A stretch of 64,000 nt of DNA from Streptomyces justiciae. GTDB lineage: Bacteria; Actinomycetota; Actinomycetes; Streptomycetales; Streptomycetaceae. Shown in pieces: positions 8,794 to 16,757 of the stretch. The stretch spans positions 496,001 through 560,000 of the forward strand of contig NZ_JADDXU010000002.1 of assembly GCF_015163075.1 (NCBI RefSeq), in the 5' to 3' direction. A program made the translations under genes and the position numbers. The first letter of the stretch is position 1; each line of letters starts with the position of its first letter. Under the pieces are notes generated by a model that saw only the letters and a list, made by a program, of their open reading frames with translations, was not told where the DNA came from and ran no database searches.

Positions 8794-9387
8794 TCAGAGT
8801 TCGGTCGGGAGCGTCTTCCACAGGTAGGGCCGGTCGGGGGCGGCTTTGAGGACGCTCAGGACGGCCGGGTGAGGTTCAGCATACAGGACTGGATAGTCCA
8901 CCTCATTGGACTCAGGGTCAGGCACCCATGCCAGCCGCTCACCGTCGAGGGAGAACTGCGCGTCCACGCCCGGCTTGTTTCCGCGCGGGTCCTGTCGATG
9001 CCATGCCCCGTTGAAGCGCACGGCGACGAGTCCGTGGACGGCATGTCCGCTGCCGTCGTCGTGCGCCAGCCGCTGGTAGCACAGAGCGGTCGGGATGTCC
9101 TCGGCCCGCAACAGGGCCGCCAGCGCATGGGACTTGGCGTAGCAGATACCGGTGCCCTGCTCCAGGACGTCGGAGGCCCGCCAGGTGACGCGCGGGTCGC
9201 CGCTGTCGGCGGAGTGGGGGATGGTGTCGCGCACGAACTCGAAGGCCAGCCGCGCATAGGCATACGAGTCCTCGGCCTGCCGGGCGAGCCGGGCGGCCGT
9301 CTCCCGTACGAGCGGGTGGTCATGGTCGATGACCTCATCGGCGGCGAGATACGCGGACAGGTCAGGGGTGTTCTGGATCAGCTCCAT
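8794..9387 (-). CDS. Transglutaminase-like (papain-fold) protein
   Basis: The 197-aa protein has a transglutaminase-like domain with a full apparent triad. C82 lies in GTGICYAKSHALAALL, H118 in GHAVHGLVAVRF and D133 in WHRQDPRG. Bacterial members are cysteine proteases, amidases or related hydrolases. No signal peptide is present, so it is probably cytoplasmic. It is followed after 8 bp by a B3/B4 gene, implying one transcript and a shared pathway. There is no Shine-Dalgarno site before ATG 9387. A TTGACT/TATGCT promoter places transcription start about 2 nt upstream, so the mRNA is probably leaderless. The ATG at 9456 lies upstream of that promoter and is rejected. Confidence 0.85.
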   Translation of the reverse strand: MELIQNTPDLSAYLAADEVIDHDHPLVRETAARLARQAEDSYAYARLAFEFVRDTIPHSADSGDPRVTWRASDVLEQGTGICYAKSHALAALLRAEDIPTALCYQRLAHDDGSGHAVHGLVAVRFNGAWHRQDPRGNKPGVDAQFSLDGERLAWVPDPESNEVDYPVLYAEPHPAVLSVLKAAPDRPYLWKTLPTEL

Positions 9388-9395
9388 GCCCGCAG

Positions 9396-9425
9396 AGCAT
9401 AGGAAGACGATCACCCGGCAGTCAA
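9396..9425 (-). promoter_or_regulatory. Promoter of the transglutaminase-B3/B4 pair
   Basis: Minus-strand -35 TTGACT (9425-9420) and -10 TATGCT (9401-9396) with an 18-bp spacer. The -10 ends 9 bp before the ATG, pointing to leaderless transcription. Confidence 0.6.
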
Positions 9426-9443
9426 TTCTTTTCCGGGTGATCG
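9408..9443. promoter_or_regulatory. 11-bp inverted repeat around the -35 box
   Basis: CGATCACCCGG and CCGGGTGATCG, perfect 11-bp arms 14 bp apart, flanking the -35 of the promoter above. This is typical placement for a repressor operator. The regulator is unknown. Confidence 0.55.
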
Positions 9444-9477
9444 CATATTTATGCATCCAGGGAGAAGGCTGTGCTCC

Positions 9478-9981
9478 TCAGTACCAGAACGCCTTGACGA
9501 CCGCCTTGCCGTCCGCGGCGGTGCGCCGGTAGAAGTCACCGAGGTCGGCATGGTGCTGGAGGTAGATGCTCTTGAAGTCGCCCTCGGCCCACCCGGGGCC
9601 GAACGTCGCGCACAGCTTCGGCCCTCCCGCCTCCCAGAGGGCGTCGAACGAGACGTCCGTCAGGAAGGCGACGGCCCGCCGCACCGTCTCCGGGGCCAGG
9701 TGGACGAGCGGCGGTTCCCCGTCCCCGGCGCCGAACACGAGCTCACCGCCGAAGACGGGCAACTCCCATGTTCCGTCCCGGCCCTCGGGCAGACGGTCGG
9801 CCGCCTCGTAGAGTTCGTGCATCGGGCCGAAGTCCTTCGAGATGGACTCGGCGATTCCCGCCTTCAACTCCGCCTGATGGACGTCCCAGTCCCAGGCGGC
9901 CCCCATGAACTCCTCCAACCAGGCGTGGTCGAGCCGTATCTCGGAGTCCTGGACGGCGCGCAGATGCATGTCAAAGCCCAT
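9478..9981 (-). CDS. DUF1877 (YfbM-like) family protein
   Basis: The 167-aa protein matches the YfbM/DUF1877 family: N-terminal MGFDMHLRAV, central LAPETVRRAVAFLTDVSF and C-terminal GDFKSIYLQHHADLGDFYRRTAADGKAVVKAFWY. Members are small soluble proteins without a known activity. It begins 21 bp after the end of the threonine aldolase-like gene on the same strand, so it may be the last gene of that operon. The transglutaminase gene downstream has its own promoter. Confidence 0.85.
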   Translation of the reverse strand: MGFDMHLRAVQDSEIRLDHAWLEEFMGAAWDWDVHQAELKAGIAESISKDFGPMHELYEAADRLPEGRDGTWELPVFGGELVFGAGDGEPPLVHLAPETVRRAVAFLTDVSFDALWEAGGPKLCATFGPGWAEGDFKSIYLQHHADLGDFYRRTAADGKAVVKAFWY

Positions 9982-10002
9982 GGCGCCGACCCTAATGCAC
10001 CC

Positions 10003-11073
10003 CTAGTGCGCCATCTCCTCCTTGAGCGCCGCCACGAACGCGTCCACGTCGTCCTCCGTCGTGTCGAAGGCGCACATCCAGCGGACGACGCCCGCGCTCT
10101 CGTCCCAGAAGTAGAAGCGGAAGCGCTTCTGCAGGCGCACGCTCACGTCGTGCGGGAGCTTGGCGAAGACGCCGTTGGCCTGGACCGGGTAGAGGATCTC
10201 GACGCCGTGCACGGCACGGACGCCCTCGGCCAGGCGCTGGGCCATCTCGTTGGAGTGACGGGCGTTGCGCAGCCACAGGTCCTTGGCGAGCAGGGCCTCC
10301 AACTGCACCGACACGAAACGCATCTTGGAGGCGAGCTGCATCGACAGCTTGCGCAGGTGCTTCATGTGGGAGACGGCGTCCTGGTTGATCACCACGACCG
10401 CCTCGCCGAACAGCGCGCCGTTCTTCGTCCCGCCGAGGGAGAGGATGTCGACGCCGACCGCGTTGGTGAACGTCCGCATGGGGACGTCGAGGGACGCGGC
10501 CGCGTTGGCTATGCGGGAGCCGTCGAGGTGGACCTTCATGCCGTGCGCGTGGGCGTGGTCGCAGATCGCACGGATCTCGTCCGGCGTGTAGAGCGTGCCG
10601 AGTTCGGTGCTCTGGGTGATCGAGACGACCTGCGGCATCGCGCGGTGCTCGTCGTCCCAGCCGTACGCCTGCTTGTCGATCAGCTCGGGGGTGAGCTTGC
10701 CGTCGGGGGTGGGGACGGTCAGCAGCTTCAGGCCGCCCATCCGCTCCGGCGCCCCGCCCTCGTCGACGTTGATGTGCGCGCTCTCCGCGCAGATCACCGC
10801 GCCCCAGCGGTCGGTGACCGCCTGGAGCGCCACGACGTTGGCGCCGGTGCCGTTGAAGACCGGGAACGCCTCCGCCGTGGGCCCGAAGTGGCTGCGGATG
10901 ATCGACTGGAGGTTCTCGGTGTAGTCGTCCTCGCCGTAGGCGACCTGGTGCCCGCCGTTGGCCAGGGCCAGGGCGGCGAGCACCTCCGGGTGGGCGCCGG
11001 CGTAGTTGTCGCTCGCGAATCCCCTGCTGTCCGGGTCGTGGTGACGCCGGGCGTCGGTGCGGGGAGGGTTCAC
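10003..11073 (-). CDS. Threonine aldolase / beta-eliminating lyase family PLP enzyme
   Basis: The 356-aa fold-type I PLP enzyme resembles low-specificity L-threonine aldolase, which cleaves L-threonine or allo-threonine to glycine and acetaldehyde. Recognisable segments are FASDNYAGAHPEVLAAL (N-terminal), YGEDDYTENLQ, AHINVDEGGAPERMGG, HLDGSRIANAAASLD (PLP aspartate region) and LSLGGTKNGALFGEAVV, where the lysine forms the Schiff base. It starts at a GTG overlapping the TGA of the SDR gene (GTGA), so translation is coupled. Its setting in a DUF6421-SDR cluster suggests a specialised aldol or retro-aldol step rather than bulk threonine breakdown. Confidence 0.9.
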   Translation of the reverse strand: MNPPRTDARRHHDPDSRGFASDNYAGAHPEVLAALALANGGHQVAYGEDDYTENLQSIIRSHFGPTAEAFPVFNGTGANVVALQAVTDRWGAVICAESAHINVDEGGAPERMGGLKLLTVPTPDGKLTPELIDKQAYGWDDEHRAMPQVVSITQSTELGTLYTPDEIRAICDHAHAHGMKVHLDGSRIANAAASLDVPMRTFTNAVGVDILSLGGTKNGALFGEAVVVINQDAVSHMKHLRKLSMQLASKMRFVSVQLEALLAKDLWLRNARHSNEMAQRLAEGVRAVHGVEILYPVQANGVFAKLPHDVSVRLQKRFRFYFWDESAGVVRWMCAFDTTEDDVDAFVAALKEEMAH

Positions 11074-11819
11074 GGCTTCTCGGTGAGCCACAGACGGTTT
11101 CCGTTCACTTCTCCGGCGGGCTTGTCCCAGACCTCGGCGATGGCTCCGGCCAGATCCTTGACGTCCGTGAAGCCCGCGAACTTGGCGTTGGGTCGCTCGG
11201 CGCGCATCGCGTCGTGCACCAGGGCCTTGACCACCAGGATCGTGGCGGCGGAGGTGAGCTCCTCGCCGGCCCCGGCCTTGCGGAAGAAGTCTGCCATGGC
11301 GAGCGTCCACGCCTCGGCGGCGGCCTTGGCGGCGGCGTACGCGGCGTTGCCCGCGGTGGGCTTGCTCGCGCCCGCCGCGCTGATCAGGACGTAGCGGCCG
11401 CGGTCGCTGCGCTGGAGCGCCTCGGAGAAGGCGAGGGAGGTGTGCTGCACGGTGCGGATGAGCAGCAGCTCCAGGAAGTCCCAGTCGTCGAGGCTGGTCT
11501 TGATGAAGGTCTCGCTGCCGCGCCAGCCGCCGACGAGGTGGACGACGCCGTCGACCCGGCCGAAGTCCTTCTCGATGCCGTTCGCCCAGTCTCGCGTGGA
11601 GTCCAGGTCGAGCAGGTCGACCGGCTCACCGGTCACCGTGGCGCCACCCGCGCTGTAGCGGGCCGCGTCCACGGCCTCCGCGAGCCGCTCGGGGTCGTTG
11701 TCCGCGCCGACGACGGTCGCCCCGGCCTCGGCCAGGCGCAGCAGGGTCGCGCGCCCGGCGGGTCCACCCGCGCCGGCCACCGCGATCACCGCACCGCTGA
11801 GAGCTCCGTTCCCCGCCAT
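11070..11819 (-). CDS. SDR family oxidoreductase
   Basis: The 249-aa short-chain dehydrogenase has a Rossmann segment VIAVAGAGGPAGRATLLRL, in which the usual TGxxxGxG is replaced by AGAGGPAG. It also has the NAG-like VVHLVGG region and a catalytic pair SAAGASKP...YAAAKAAAEAW. The ATG encoding MAGNGALSG follows a GGAGGCGAAG site. It is the middle gene of a leftward cluster, 50 bp after the DUF6421 gene and overlapping the aldolase gene by 4 nt. Its substrate is unknown; product relay to the aldolase is an inference from coupling. Confidence 0.9.
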   Translation of the reverse strand: MAGNGALSGAVIAVAGAGGPAGRATLLRLAEAGATVVGADNDPERLAEAVDAARYSAGGATVTGEPVDLLDLDSTRDWANGIEKDFGRVDGVVHLVGGWRGSETFIKTSLDDWDFLELLLIRTVQHTSLAFSEALQRSDRGRYVLISAAGASKPTAGNAAYAAAKAAAEAWTLAMADFFRKAGAGEELTSAATILVVKALVHDAMRAERPNAKFAGFTDVKDLAGAIAEVWDKPAGEVNGNRLWLTEKP

Positions 11820-11869
11820 GATCTTCGCCTCCTGAGCTTGCCGTGCAGTGTCCTGGGTACCGCGGTCGT

Positions 11870-13267
11870 TCACGCGGCGACCCGCTCGGCGCTCTCCGCA
11901 CGGATGCCCTTGGTGCCGGCGATCACGTTCTTCAGCTTCTTGGAGAGGGCCTCATAGAACATGCTCAGCGGAAACTCGTCCGGAAGCACGTCATCGACGA
12001 GTTTCCGCGGCGGCTGGGTCAGGTCCAGGGCGTCCGGGCCCTTGGCCCAGCGGGAGCCCGGGTGCGGGGCGAGGTACTGCGAGACCAGGTCGTAGGCGGC
12101 GAACCAGTGGACGAGCTTGGGACGGTCGATGCCCGCCCGGTAGAGGTCCTCGATCTCGGCGCACAGCTGGTTGGTGACCTGCGGGGCGCGCTGCCAGTCG
12201 ATGTGCAGCTTGTTGTCGGTCCAGCGGACGACGTCGTGCTTGTGCAGGTAGGCGAAGAGCAGCTGGCCGCCGAGGCCGTCGTAGTTGCGCACCCGCTCGC
12301 CGGTGACCGGGAAGCGGAACATGCGGTCGAACAGGACGGCGTACTGCACGTCACGGGCCTGCGGGACGCCGTCGGCCTCCAGCTTCACGGCCTCCTTGAA
12401 GGCGGTGAGGTCGCAGCGCAGCTCCTCCAGGCCGTACATCCAGAACGGCTGGCGCTGCTTGATCATGAAGGGGTCGAAGGGCAGGTCACCGTGGCTGTGG
12501 GTGCGGTCGTGGACCATGTCCCACAGGACGAAGGCCTCCTCGCAGCGCTTCTGGTCGTGGACCATCGCGGCGATGTCCTCGGGCAGGTCCAGGCCCAGGA
12601 TGCCGACGGCGGCGTCGGTGACGGCGCGGAAGCGGGCGGCCTCGCGGTCGCAGAAGATGCCACCCCAGGAGAATCGTTCCGGCGCCTCGCGCACGGCGAT
12701 CGTCTCCGGGAAGAGCACGGCGGAGTTGGTGTCGTAACCGGCCGTGAAGTCCTCGAACTTGATGCCGCAGAACAGCGGGTTGTCGTAGCGGGTGCGCTCC
12801 AGCTCGGCCAGCCACTCCGGCCACACCATGCGCAGCACGACCGCTTCGAGGTTGCGGTCGGGGTTGCCGTTCTGCGTGTACATCGGGAAGACGACCAGGT
12901 GCTGCAGGCCGTCCGCGCGGCCCTTGGCGGGCTGGAAGGCGAGCAGCGAGTCGAGGAAGTCGGGCACCTCGAAGCCGCCCTCGGCCCAGCGCTCCAGGTC
13001 CTTGACCAGGGCCTCGTGGTAGGCGCGGTCGTGCGGGAGCAGCGGGGACAGCTCCTCGACGGCCGCGGTGACCTCGCGTACGGCGGCCTCGGCGGTGGCG
13101 CGGTCCGGGGCACCCTCGGCCGTGAAGTCGATGGACCCGTCCTTGGACTGCCAGGGCCTGATCCGCTCCACGGCACCCTTGAGCACGGGCCACGCCGGGT
13201 GGTCCACCACCCTGGTCGCGGGAGGAACCTGCTCCCCCGTAGCCGCCTGCACAAGAATTTCCGTCAT
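11870..13267 (-). CDS. DUF6421 family protein
   Basis: The 465-aa protein appears to be a DUF6421 member, a family I know only from actinomycetes. It is soluble and lacks a signal peptide. Striking segments are FLDSLLAFQPAKGRADG, LVVFPMYTQNGNPDRNLEAVVLR, VLWDMVHDRTHSHGDLPFDPF (clustered His and Asp, a possible metal site) and QRQPFWMYGLEELRCDLTAF. The His-rich HDRTHSHGD is the best candidate for an active site. It heads a cluster with an SDR and a threonine aldolase-like enzyme, implying an uncharacterised small-molecule pathway. Catalytic function is not known to me. Confidence 0.85.
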   Translation of the reverse strand: MTEILVQAATGEQVPPATRVVDHPAWPVLKGAVERIRPWQSKDGSIDFTAEGAPDRATAEAAVREVTAAVEELSPLLPHDRAYHEALVKDLERWAEGGFEVPDFLDSLLAFQPAKGRADGLQHLVVFPMYTQNGNPDRNLEAVVLRMVWPEWLAELERTRYDNPLFCGIKFEDFTAGYDTNSAVLFPETIAVREAPERFSWGGIFCDREAARFRAVTDAAVGILGLDLPEDIAAMVHDQKRCEEAFVLWDMVHDRTHSHGDLPFDPFMIKQRQPFWMYGLEELRCDLTAFKEAVKLEADGVPQARDVQYAVLFDRMFRFPVTGERVRNYDGLGGQLLFAYLHKHDVVRWTDNKLHIDWQRAPQVTNQLCAEIEDLYRAGIDRPKLVHWFAAYDLVSQYLAPHPGSRWAKGPDALDLTQPPRKLVDDVLPDEFPLSMFYEALSKKLKNVIAGTKGIRAESAERVAA

Positions 13268-13647
13268 GTCCCATCCTCCACGGGAGAACCTCGCGTAAGG
13301 ACACCGTATGCATATGAGGTTCCTGCCAGCAAGAGGGGCCTCCGTAAATTATCCTGCGCACCTTCATGGTCACGGAACTTTTTCCTGCCGGATGCCATGA
13401 CGGCGCTCTCGATGGGTATACGTGATCCTCTTGGGCACATGAGCGGTCAATGCCCGCAGGACTCGCCCACCCCAGGGTGACCCGCCGAGCGGACCTCGGC
13501 CAGTTCCGCCCCTCGCGTCACCCCGATCCCCCGTGTACGCAGGGGTTCATCACCGGCCGAGGCCACTAGGCTGCGGATCTGTCCGCGCGTCCGTCCGCTC
13601 CGGTCCGCGCGGAGGCCGAGCCGCCGTCGACGGAAGCGAGTTGAACC
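13268..13647. other. 380-bp divergent intergenic region
   Basis: No gene is supported here. The DUF6421-proximal part is locally A+T-richer (around 13300-13400) and should hold its promoter. Near the GDPD gene, a TAGGCT hexamer at about 13568 is a plausible -10. No strong palindrome was found. Confidence 0.5.
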
Positions 13648-14331
13648 TTGAACTTCCTTACCATCGGTCATCGCGGAGTCATGGGTCTCGAACCCGAGAA
13701 CACCCTCCGTTCCTTCGTCGCCGCCCAGCAGGCCGGCTTCGACGCCATCGAACTCGACCTGCATCTCAGCAAGGACGGGGCCCTCGTCGTCATGCACGAC
13801 ACGGACGTGGACCGCACGACCGACGGGACCGGTCCGATCGCCGAGAAGACACTCGCCGAGCTGCGCACGCTGGACGCGGGCCGCGGCGAGAAGGTCCCCG
13901 TCTTCGAGGAGGTCCTGGAGGCGGTGCGGTCACCGCTCCAGGCCGAGATCAAGGACATCGCGGCAGCGCGGGCGCTGGCCGAGGTCATGCTCAAACGGGA
14001 CCTGGTGGGCCGGGTGGAGGTGTCCTCGTTCCACGACGAGGCGATCGCCGAGATCTCCCGCCTGGTACCGGGCGTACGGACCGCGCTGATCGGCAGCCGG
14101 TACGGCACCGACATCGTGGACCGCGCCGTCGAGGCAGGCGCGGCGACCGTCTGCCTCAACATCCGCCGGATCACCCTGGAGATCGTCGAGCACGCCCGCA
14201 AGGCGGACTTGAGGATCATCGGCTGGGTGGTGAACACGCAGGACCATCTGCGTCTCGTACGCGCCCTGCAGCTGGACGGCGCGACCACCGACTACTCGGA
14301 GATCAAACGCACGGCCCGGTTCACGGCGTAA
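13648..14331 (+). CDS. Glycerophosphodiester phosphodiesterase
   Basis: The 227-aa TIM-barrel GDPD hydrolyses glycerophosphodiesters to glycerol-3-phosphate and an alcohol. The metal and catalytic motifs are intact: IGHRGVMGLEPENTLRSF (HRG, EPENT), FDAIELDLHLSKDGALVVMHD (E-x-D and catalytic H) and the later QAEIKD. No signal peptide is seen, so it is probably cytoplasmic. The start codon is a rare TTG preceded by GGAAGCGAG; another TTG at 13641 is less well spaced. Confidence 0.93.
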   Translation: MNFLTIGHRGVMGLEPENTLRSFVAAQQAGFDAIELDLHLSKDGALVVMHDTDVDRTTDGTGPIAEKTLAELRTLDAGRGEKVPVFEEVLEAVRSPLQAEIKDIAAARALAEVMLKRDLVGRVEVSSFHDEAIAEISRLVPGVRTALIGSRYGTDIVDRAVEAGAATVCLNIRRITLEIVEHARKADLRIIGWVVNTQDHLRLVRALQLDGATTDYSEIKRTARFTA

Positions 14332-14334
14332 CGA

Positions 14335-14865
14335 TTATGCGAGCGGCTTGACCAGCAGCTCGAACTGGAGGTCGTCGCGCTGCGGGATGCCGAAGCGCTC
14401 GTCGCCGTACGGGAACGGGGTCATCCGGCCCGTACGGCGGTAGCCGCGGCGCTCGTACCAGGCGATGAGGTCGTTCCGTACGGAGATCACGGTCATGTGC
14501 ATCTCCGTGACGCCCCAGGCCTCGCGGGCCGTCCGCTCCGCCTCCGCGATGATCACCTTGCCGAGGCCGCCGCCCTGGAGCCGCGGGCTGACGGCGAACA
14601 TGCCGAAGTAGGCGTGGTCGCCGCGGTGCTCCAGCTGGCAGCAGGCGACGACCTCGCCCTCGCGCTCGACGGTGAGCAGCCGGCTGTCGGGCGACTTGAT
14701 GACCTGGAGCACGCCCTCCGGGTCGGTCCGCTGCCCCTCCAGGATGTCCGCCTCGGTGGTCCATCCGGCCCGGCTCGCGTCCCCGCGGTACGCCGACTCG
14801 ATCAGCGCGACCAGCGCGTCCACGTCGGCGTCGGTGGCATCGCGGAAGGTGAGTCCAGCGGTCAT
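14335..14865 (-). CDS. GNAT family N-acetyltransferase
   Basis: The 176-aa GNAT acyltransferase uses acetyl-CoA. The core is typical: an N-terminal FRDATDADVDALVALIESAY segment, the acetyl-CoA motif SPRLQGGGLGKVIIAEAE (Q/R-x-x-G-x-G/A), and the C-terminal VRNDLIAWYERRGYRRTGRM. The acceptor is unknown. Start taken at the ATG encoding MTAGLTF. It is divergent from a VOC gene with a 70-bp spacer and converges with GDPD. Confidence 0.9.
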   Translation of the reverse strand: MTAGLTFRDATDADVDALVALIESAYRGDASRAGWTTEADILEGQRTDPEGVLQVIKSPDSRLLTVEREGEVVACCQLEHRGDHAYFGMFAVSPRLQGGGLGKVIIAEAERTAREAWGVTEMHMTVISVRNDLIAWYERRGYRRTGRMTPFPYGDERFGIPQRDDLQFELLVKPLA

Positions 14866-14935
14866 GGGGCGTTTCTCCACTCTCGGGCACGACACGGGCA
14901 CCGACGAGGGTAACGCCCGCACTAGGCTCCGCCGC

Positions 14936-15328
14936 ATGGTGCACGTACTGAGCGGCCGGACCCTGATCCACCCCGTCGACCCCGAACGATCCCGGTTCTT
15001 CTACGGCGAACAGCTCGGCCTCGCCGTCTACCGCGAGTTCGGCACGGGACCGGAACGCGGCACCGTCTACTTCCTCGGCGGCGGCTTCCTGGAACTCTCC
15101 GGCCGCGCCGACACCCCACCGTCCCCGGCGGTGCGGCTGTGGATGCAGGTCGACGACGTGACCGCCGCGCACGAGGAGCTGACGGCGAAGGGCGTCGAGA
15201 TCACACGGCCCCCGGTGCGGGAACCCTGGGGCCTGATCGAGATGTGGCTCACCGACCCGGACGGCCTCAGCATCGCCCTCGTCGAGGTCCCCGAGGACCA
15301 CCCGATCCGCTTCCGCCCGGGCATCTGA
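14936..15328 (+). CDS. VOC (glyoxalase/bleomycin-resistance fold) family protein
   Basis: The 130-aa protein has one vicinal oxygen chelate domain: LIHPVDPERSRFFYGEQLGL, then VYFLGGGFLELSG, and a C-terminal WGLIEMWLTDPDGLSIALVEV with the glutamate used for metal binding in active members. Possible roles are ring cleavage, isomerisation or drug sequestration, and sequence does not choose. It is followed by a hairpin terminator. Confidence 0.88.
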   Translation: MVHVLSGRTLIHPVDPERSRFFYGEQLGLAVYREFGTGPERGTVYFLGGGFLELSGRADTPPSPAVRLWMQVDDVTAAHEELTAKGVEITRPPVREPWGLIEMWLTDPDGLSIALVEVPEDHPIRFRPGI

Positions 15329-15355
15329 GAACCGCCGCACAGCACGAGCGAGAGC

Positions 15356-15379
15356 CAACCCCTGGCCGGTGAGGGGTTG
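15356..15379 (+). terminator. Hairpin after VOC gene
   Basis: CAACCCCT (15356-15363) and AGGGGTTG (15372-15379), perfect 8-bp stem with an 8-nt loop, 27 nt after the VOC stop codon. Confidence 0.55.
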
Positions 15380-15406
15380 TTGGGCGGCTGCGGCGTTTCG
15401 TACATT
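15377..15406 (+). promoter_or_regulatory. Promoter-like sequence for the small membrane protein
   Basis: -35-like TTGTTG (15377-15382) and -10-like TACATT (15401-15406) with an 18-bp spacer. A perfect inverted repeat CTCGCA-GCAT-TGCGAG (15412-15427) follows at the expected start site. The transcript would have a leader of about 260 nt. Confidence 0.4.
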
Positions 15407-15675
15407 GGTTGCTCGCAGCATTGCGAGTCGTCACCGGACGGGGGTCCGGGGGCAGCTCGTGGTGCTGCGGCAGATCGACGCCGGGCAGTACGACTGCTCG
15501 GCGTTGCCGGCCCGCAGCCACATGCACACCGAAGTACCTCGACGAAGAACCCCCGGTCCACGGGGGCGCAGTTGGCGGGCGCTGCGTCTGACAGGCGTCC
15601 GCCTGCCTTCGTTGAGGGTTCGCCCCTTGGCGGAGTCTCTCGGAAGCGGCGGCTGACACCGTCCCGGGAGGCGGT
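15407..15675 (+). other. Long leader region before the small membrane protein
   Basis: About 270 nt with several GC-rich hairpins, for example a CCCCC-GGTCCA-(c)GGGGG stem around 15550. It also contains a 44-codon reading frame (15522-15656) encoding an arginine-rich peptide, 10 Arg in 44, with codons such as CGA, AGA, GTA and CCT that neighbouring genes avoid. It may be a regulatory leader, a leader peptide or non-coding. I cannot decide. Confidence 0.3.
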
Positions 15676-15858
15676 ATGTGGGCCGTACTGGAGCAAGTGG
15701 CCGTGGCTGCTCCGCAGATCTTCCTCTGTGCCATCGGGCTGTTCGTGCTGATGATCCTCCTGTCCCTGGTCATCAGTCTGCGCAAGGCCGAGGCCGAGCA
15801 GCGGCCCGAGATCATCAGGGCTCTCGCGGATCTGATGGCGTTCTGGAAGAAGCGCTGA
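15676..15858 (+). CDS. Small single-pass membrane protein
   Basis: The 60-aa protein has one hydrophobic helix (about residues 12-34, PQIFLCAIGLFVLMILLSLVI) and a charged C-terminal amphipathic tail ending FWKKR. The ATG follows a strong GGGAGGCGG site and the codons fit Streptomyces usage. No family is recognised. The tail looks like a cytoplasmic docking surface. It sits behind a long leader with its own likely promoter, so it may be individually regulated. Confidence 0.7.
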   Translation: MWAVLEQVAVAAPQIFLCAIGLFVLMILLSLVISLRKAEAEQRPEIIRALADLMAFWKKR

Positions 15859-15982
15859 CCGGAACCACCCGCCGGCAGGTCCGCGGGTACCGCCCGTGGC
15901 CCTCGGGCCGGATGGCAGCCGCGGTTGACCGGGGCTAGCGTGCGAGAGAAGGCACTCGCGTCGGCGGAAGGGTCGTGGCGGC

Positions 15983-16747
15983 ATGAGGCTCGACAAGCCG
16001 GTGGTCGGTGGGCCCTGCTGGGCCGAGGTGGGGACGCCGGATCTGGAGGCCGGCAAGCGGTTCTACGGTGCGCTCTTCGGCTGGCGGACGGAGACCGACG
16101 CGCGGGAGGGGATGGGCGGGTACACGATCGCGTACGTCGGTCATCTTCCGGTCGCCGGCATGGTGCCGCTCGGCGCGGAGGGGCGGCCCTGCTCGTGGTT
16201 CGTGACCTTCGCCGCTGCGGATCTCGACGCCACCCTGGCGAAGGTCGAGGCGGCGGGCGGGGCGGTGGTGTCGCCGCCGGCCGACGTGCCCGGCATGGGT
16301 CGCTTCGCGTCCGCGACCGACACGCAGGGCGCCGGTTTCCATCTGTGGCAGGCGCAAGGCTTCGAGGGGGCCGGGCTGCTCAACGCCCCCGGCTCGCTGG
16401 GCTGGGTGGAGCTGCTGTGCCGGGCGCCGGAGCGGGCCGTGGACTTCTACACCACCGTGTTCGGCTGGAGCGTCAACGCCTCCGAGCACTACACGCAGTG
16501 GGGCCTCGACGGCGCCGACTTCGGCGGCATGGTCACGATGGACGACAAGTTCCCGCCCGAGGTACCGCCGCACTGGCTGCCGTACTTCGCGGTCGAGGAC
16601 GTCGACGCGACCGCCGCCTCCGCGCCCGAGGCGGGCGGCACCGTCCTCATGGAGCCCACGTCGGTACCGGACGGGCCCCGGATCGCGGTGCTGCGCGATC
16701 CCGGCGGGGCGGTCTTCGGCGTGTATCTGGCGGGCGCGGAGGGCTGA
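15983..16747 (+). CDS. Two-domain VOC family protein
   Basis: The 254-aa protein contains two tandem VOC domains. The first runs from CWAEVGTPDLEAGKRFYGALFGWR to about 120, the second from GWVELLCRAPERAVDFYTTVFGW to the end (VLRDPGGAVFGVYL). This is the organisation of the actinobacterial glyoxalase/hydroxylase-like proteins often called CFP30B-type. The enzymatic role is unproven. ATG start behind GGAAGGG. Confidence 0.88.
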   Translation: MRLDKPVVGGPCWAEVGTPDLEAGKRFYGALFGWRTETDAREGMGGYTIAYVGHLPVAGMVPLGAEGRPCSWFVTFAAADLDATLAKVEAAGGAVVSPPADVPGMGRFASATDTQGAGFHLWQAQGFEGAGLLNAPGSLGWVELLCRAPERAVDFYTTVFGWSVNASEHYTQWGLDGADFGGMVTMDDKFPPEVPPHWLPYFAVEDVDATAASAPEAGGTVLMEPTSVPDGPRIAVLRDPGGAVFGVYLAGAEG

Positions 16748-16757
16748 GCCGCGCCGC

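Noticed and set aside
9388..9456. N-terminal extension of the transglutaminase-like protein
   Set aside because: The segment contains the -35, -10 and inverted repeat of its own promoter and is AT-rich.
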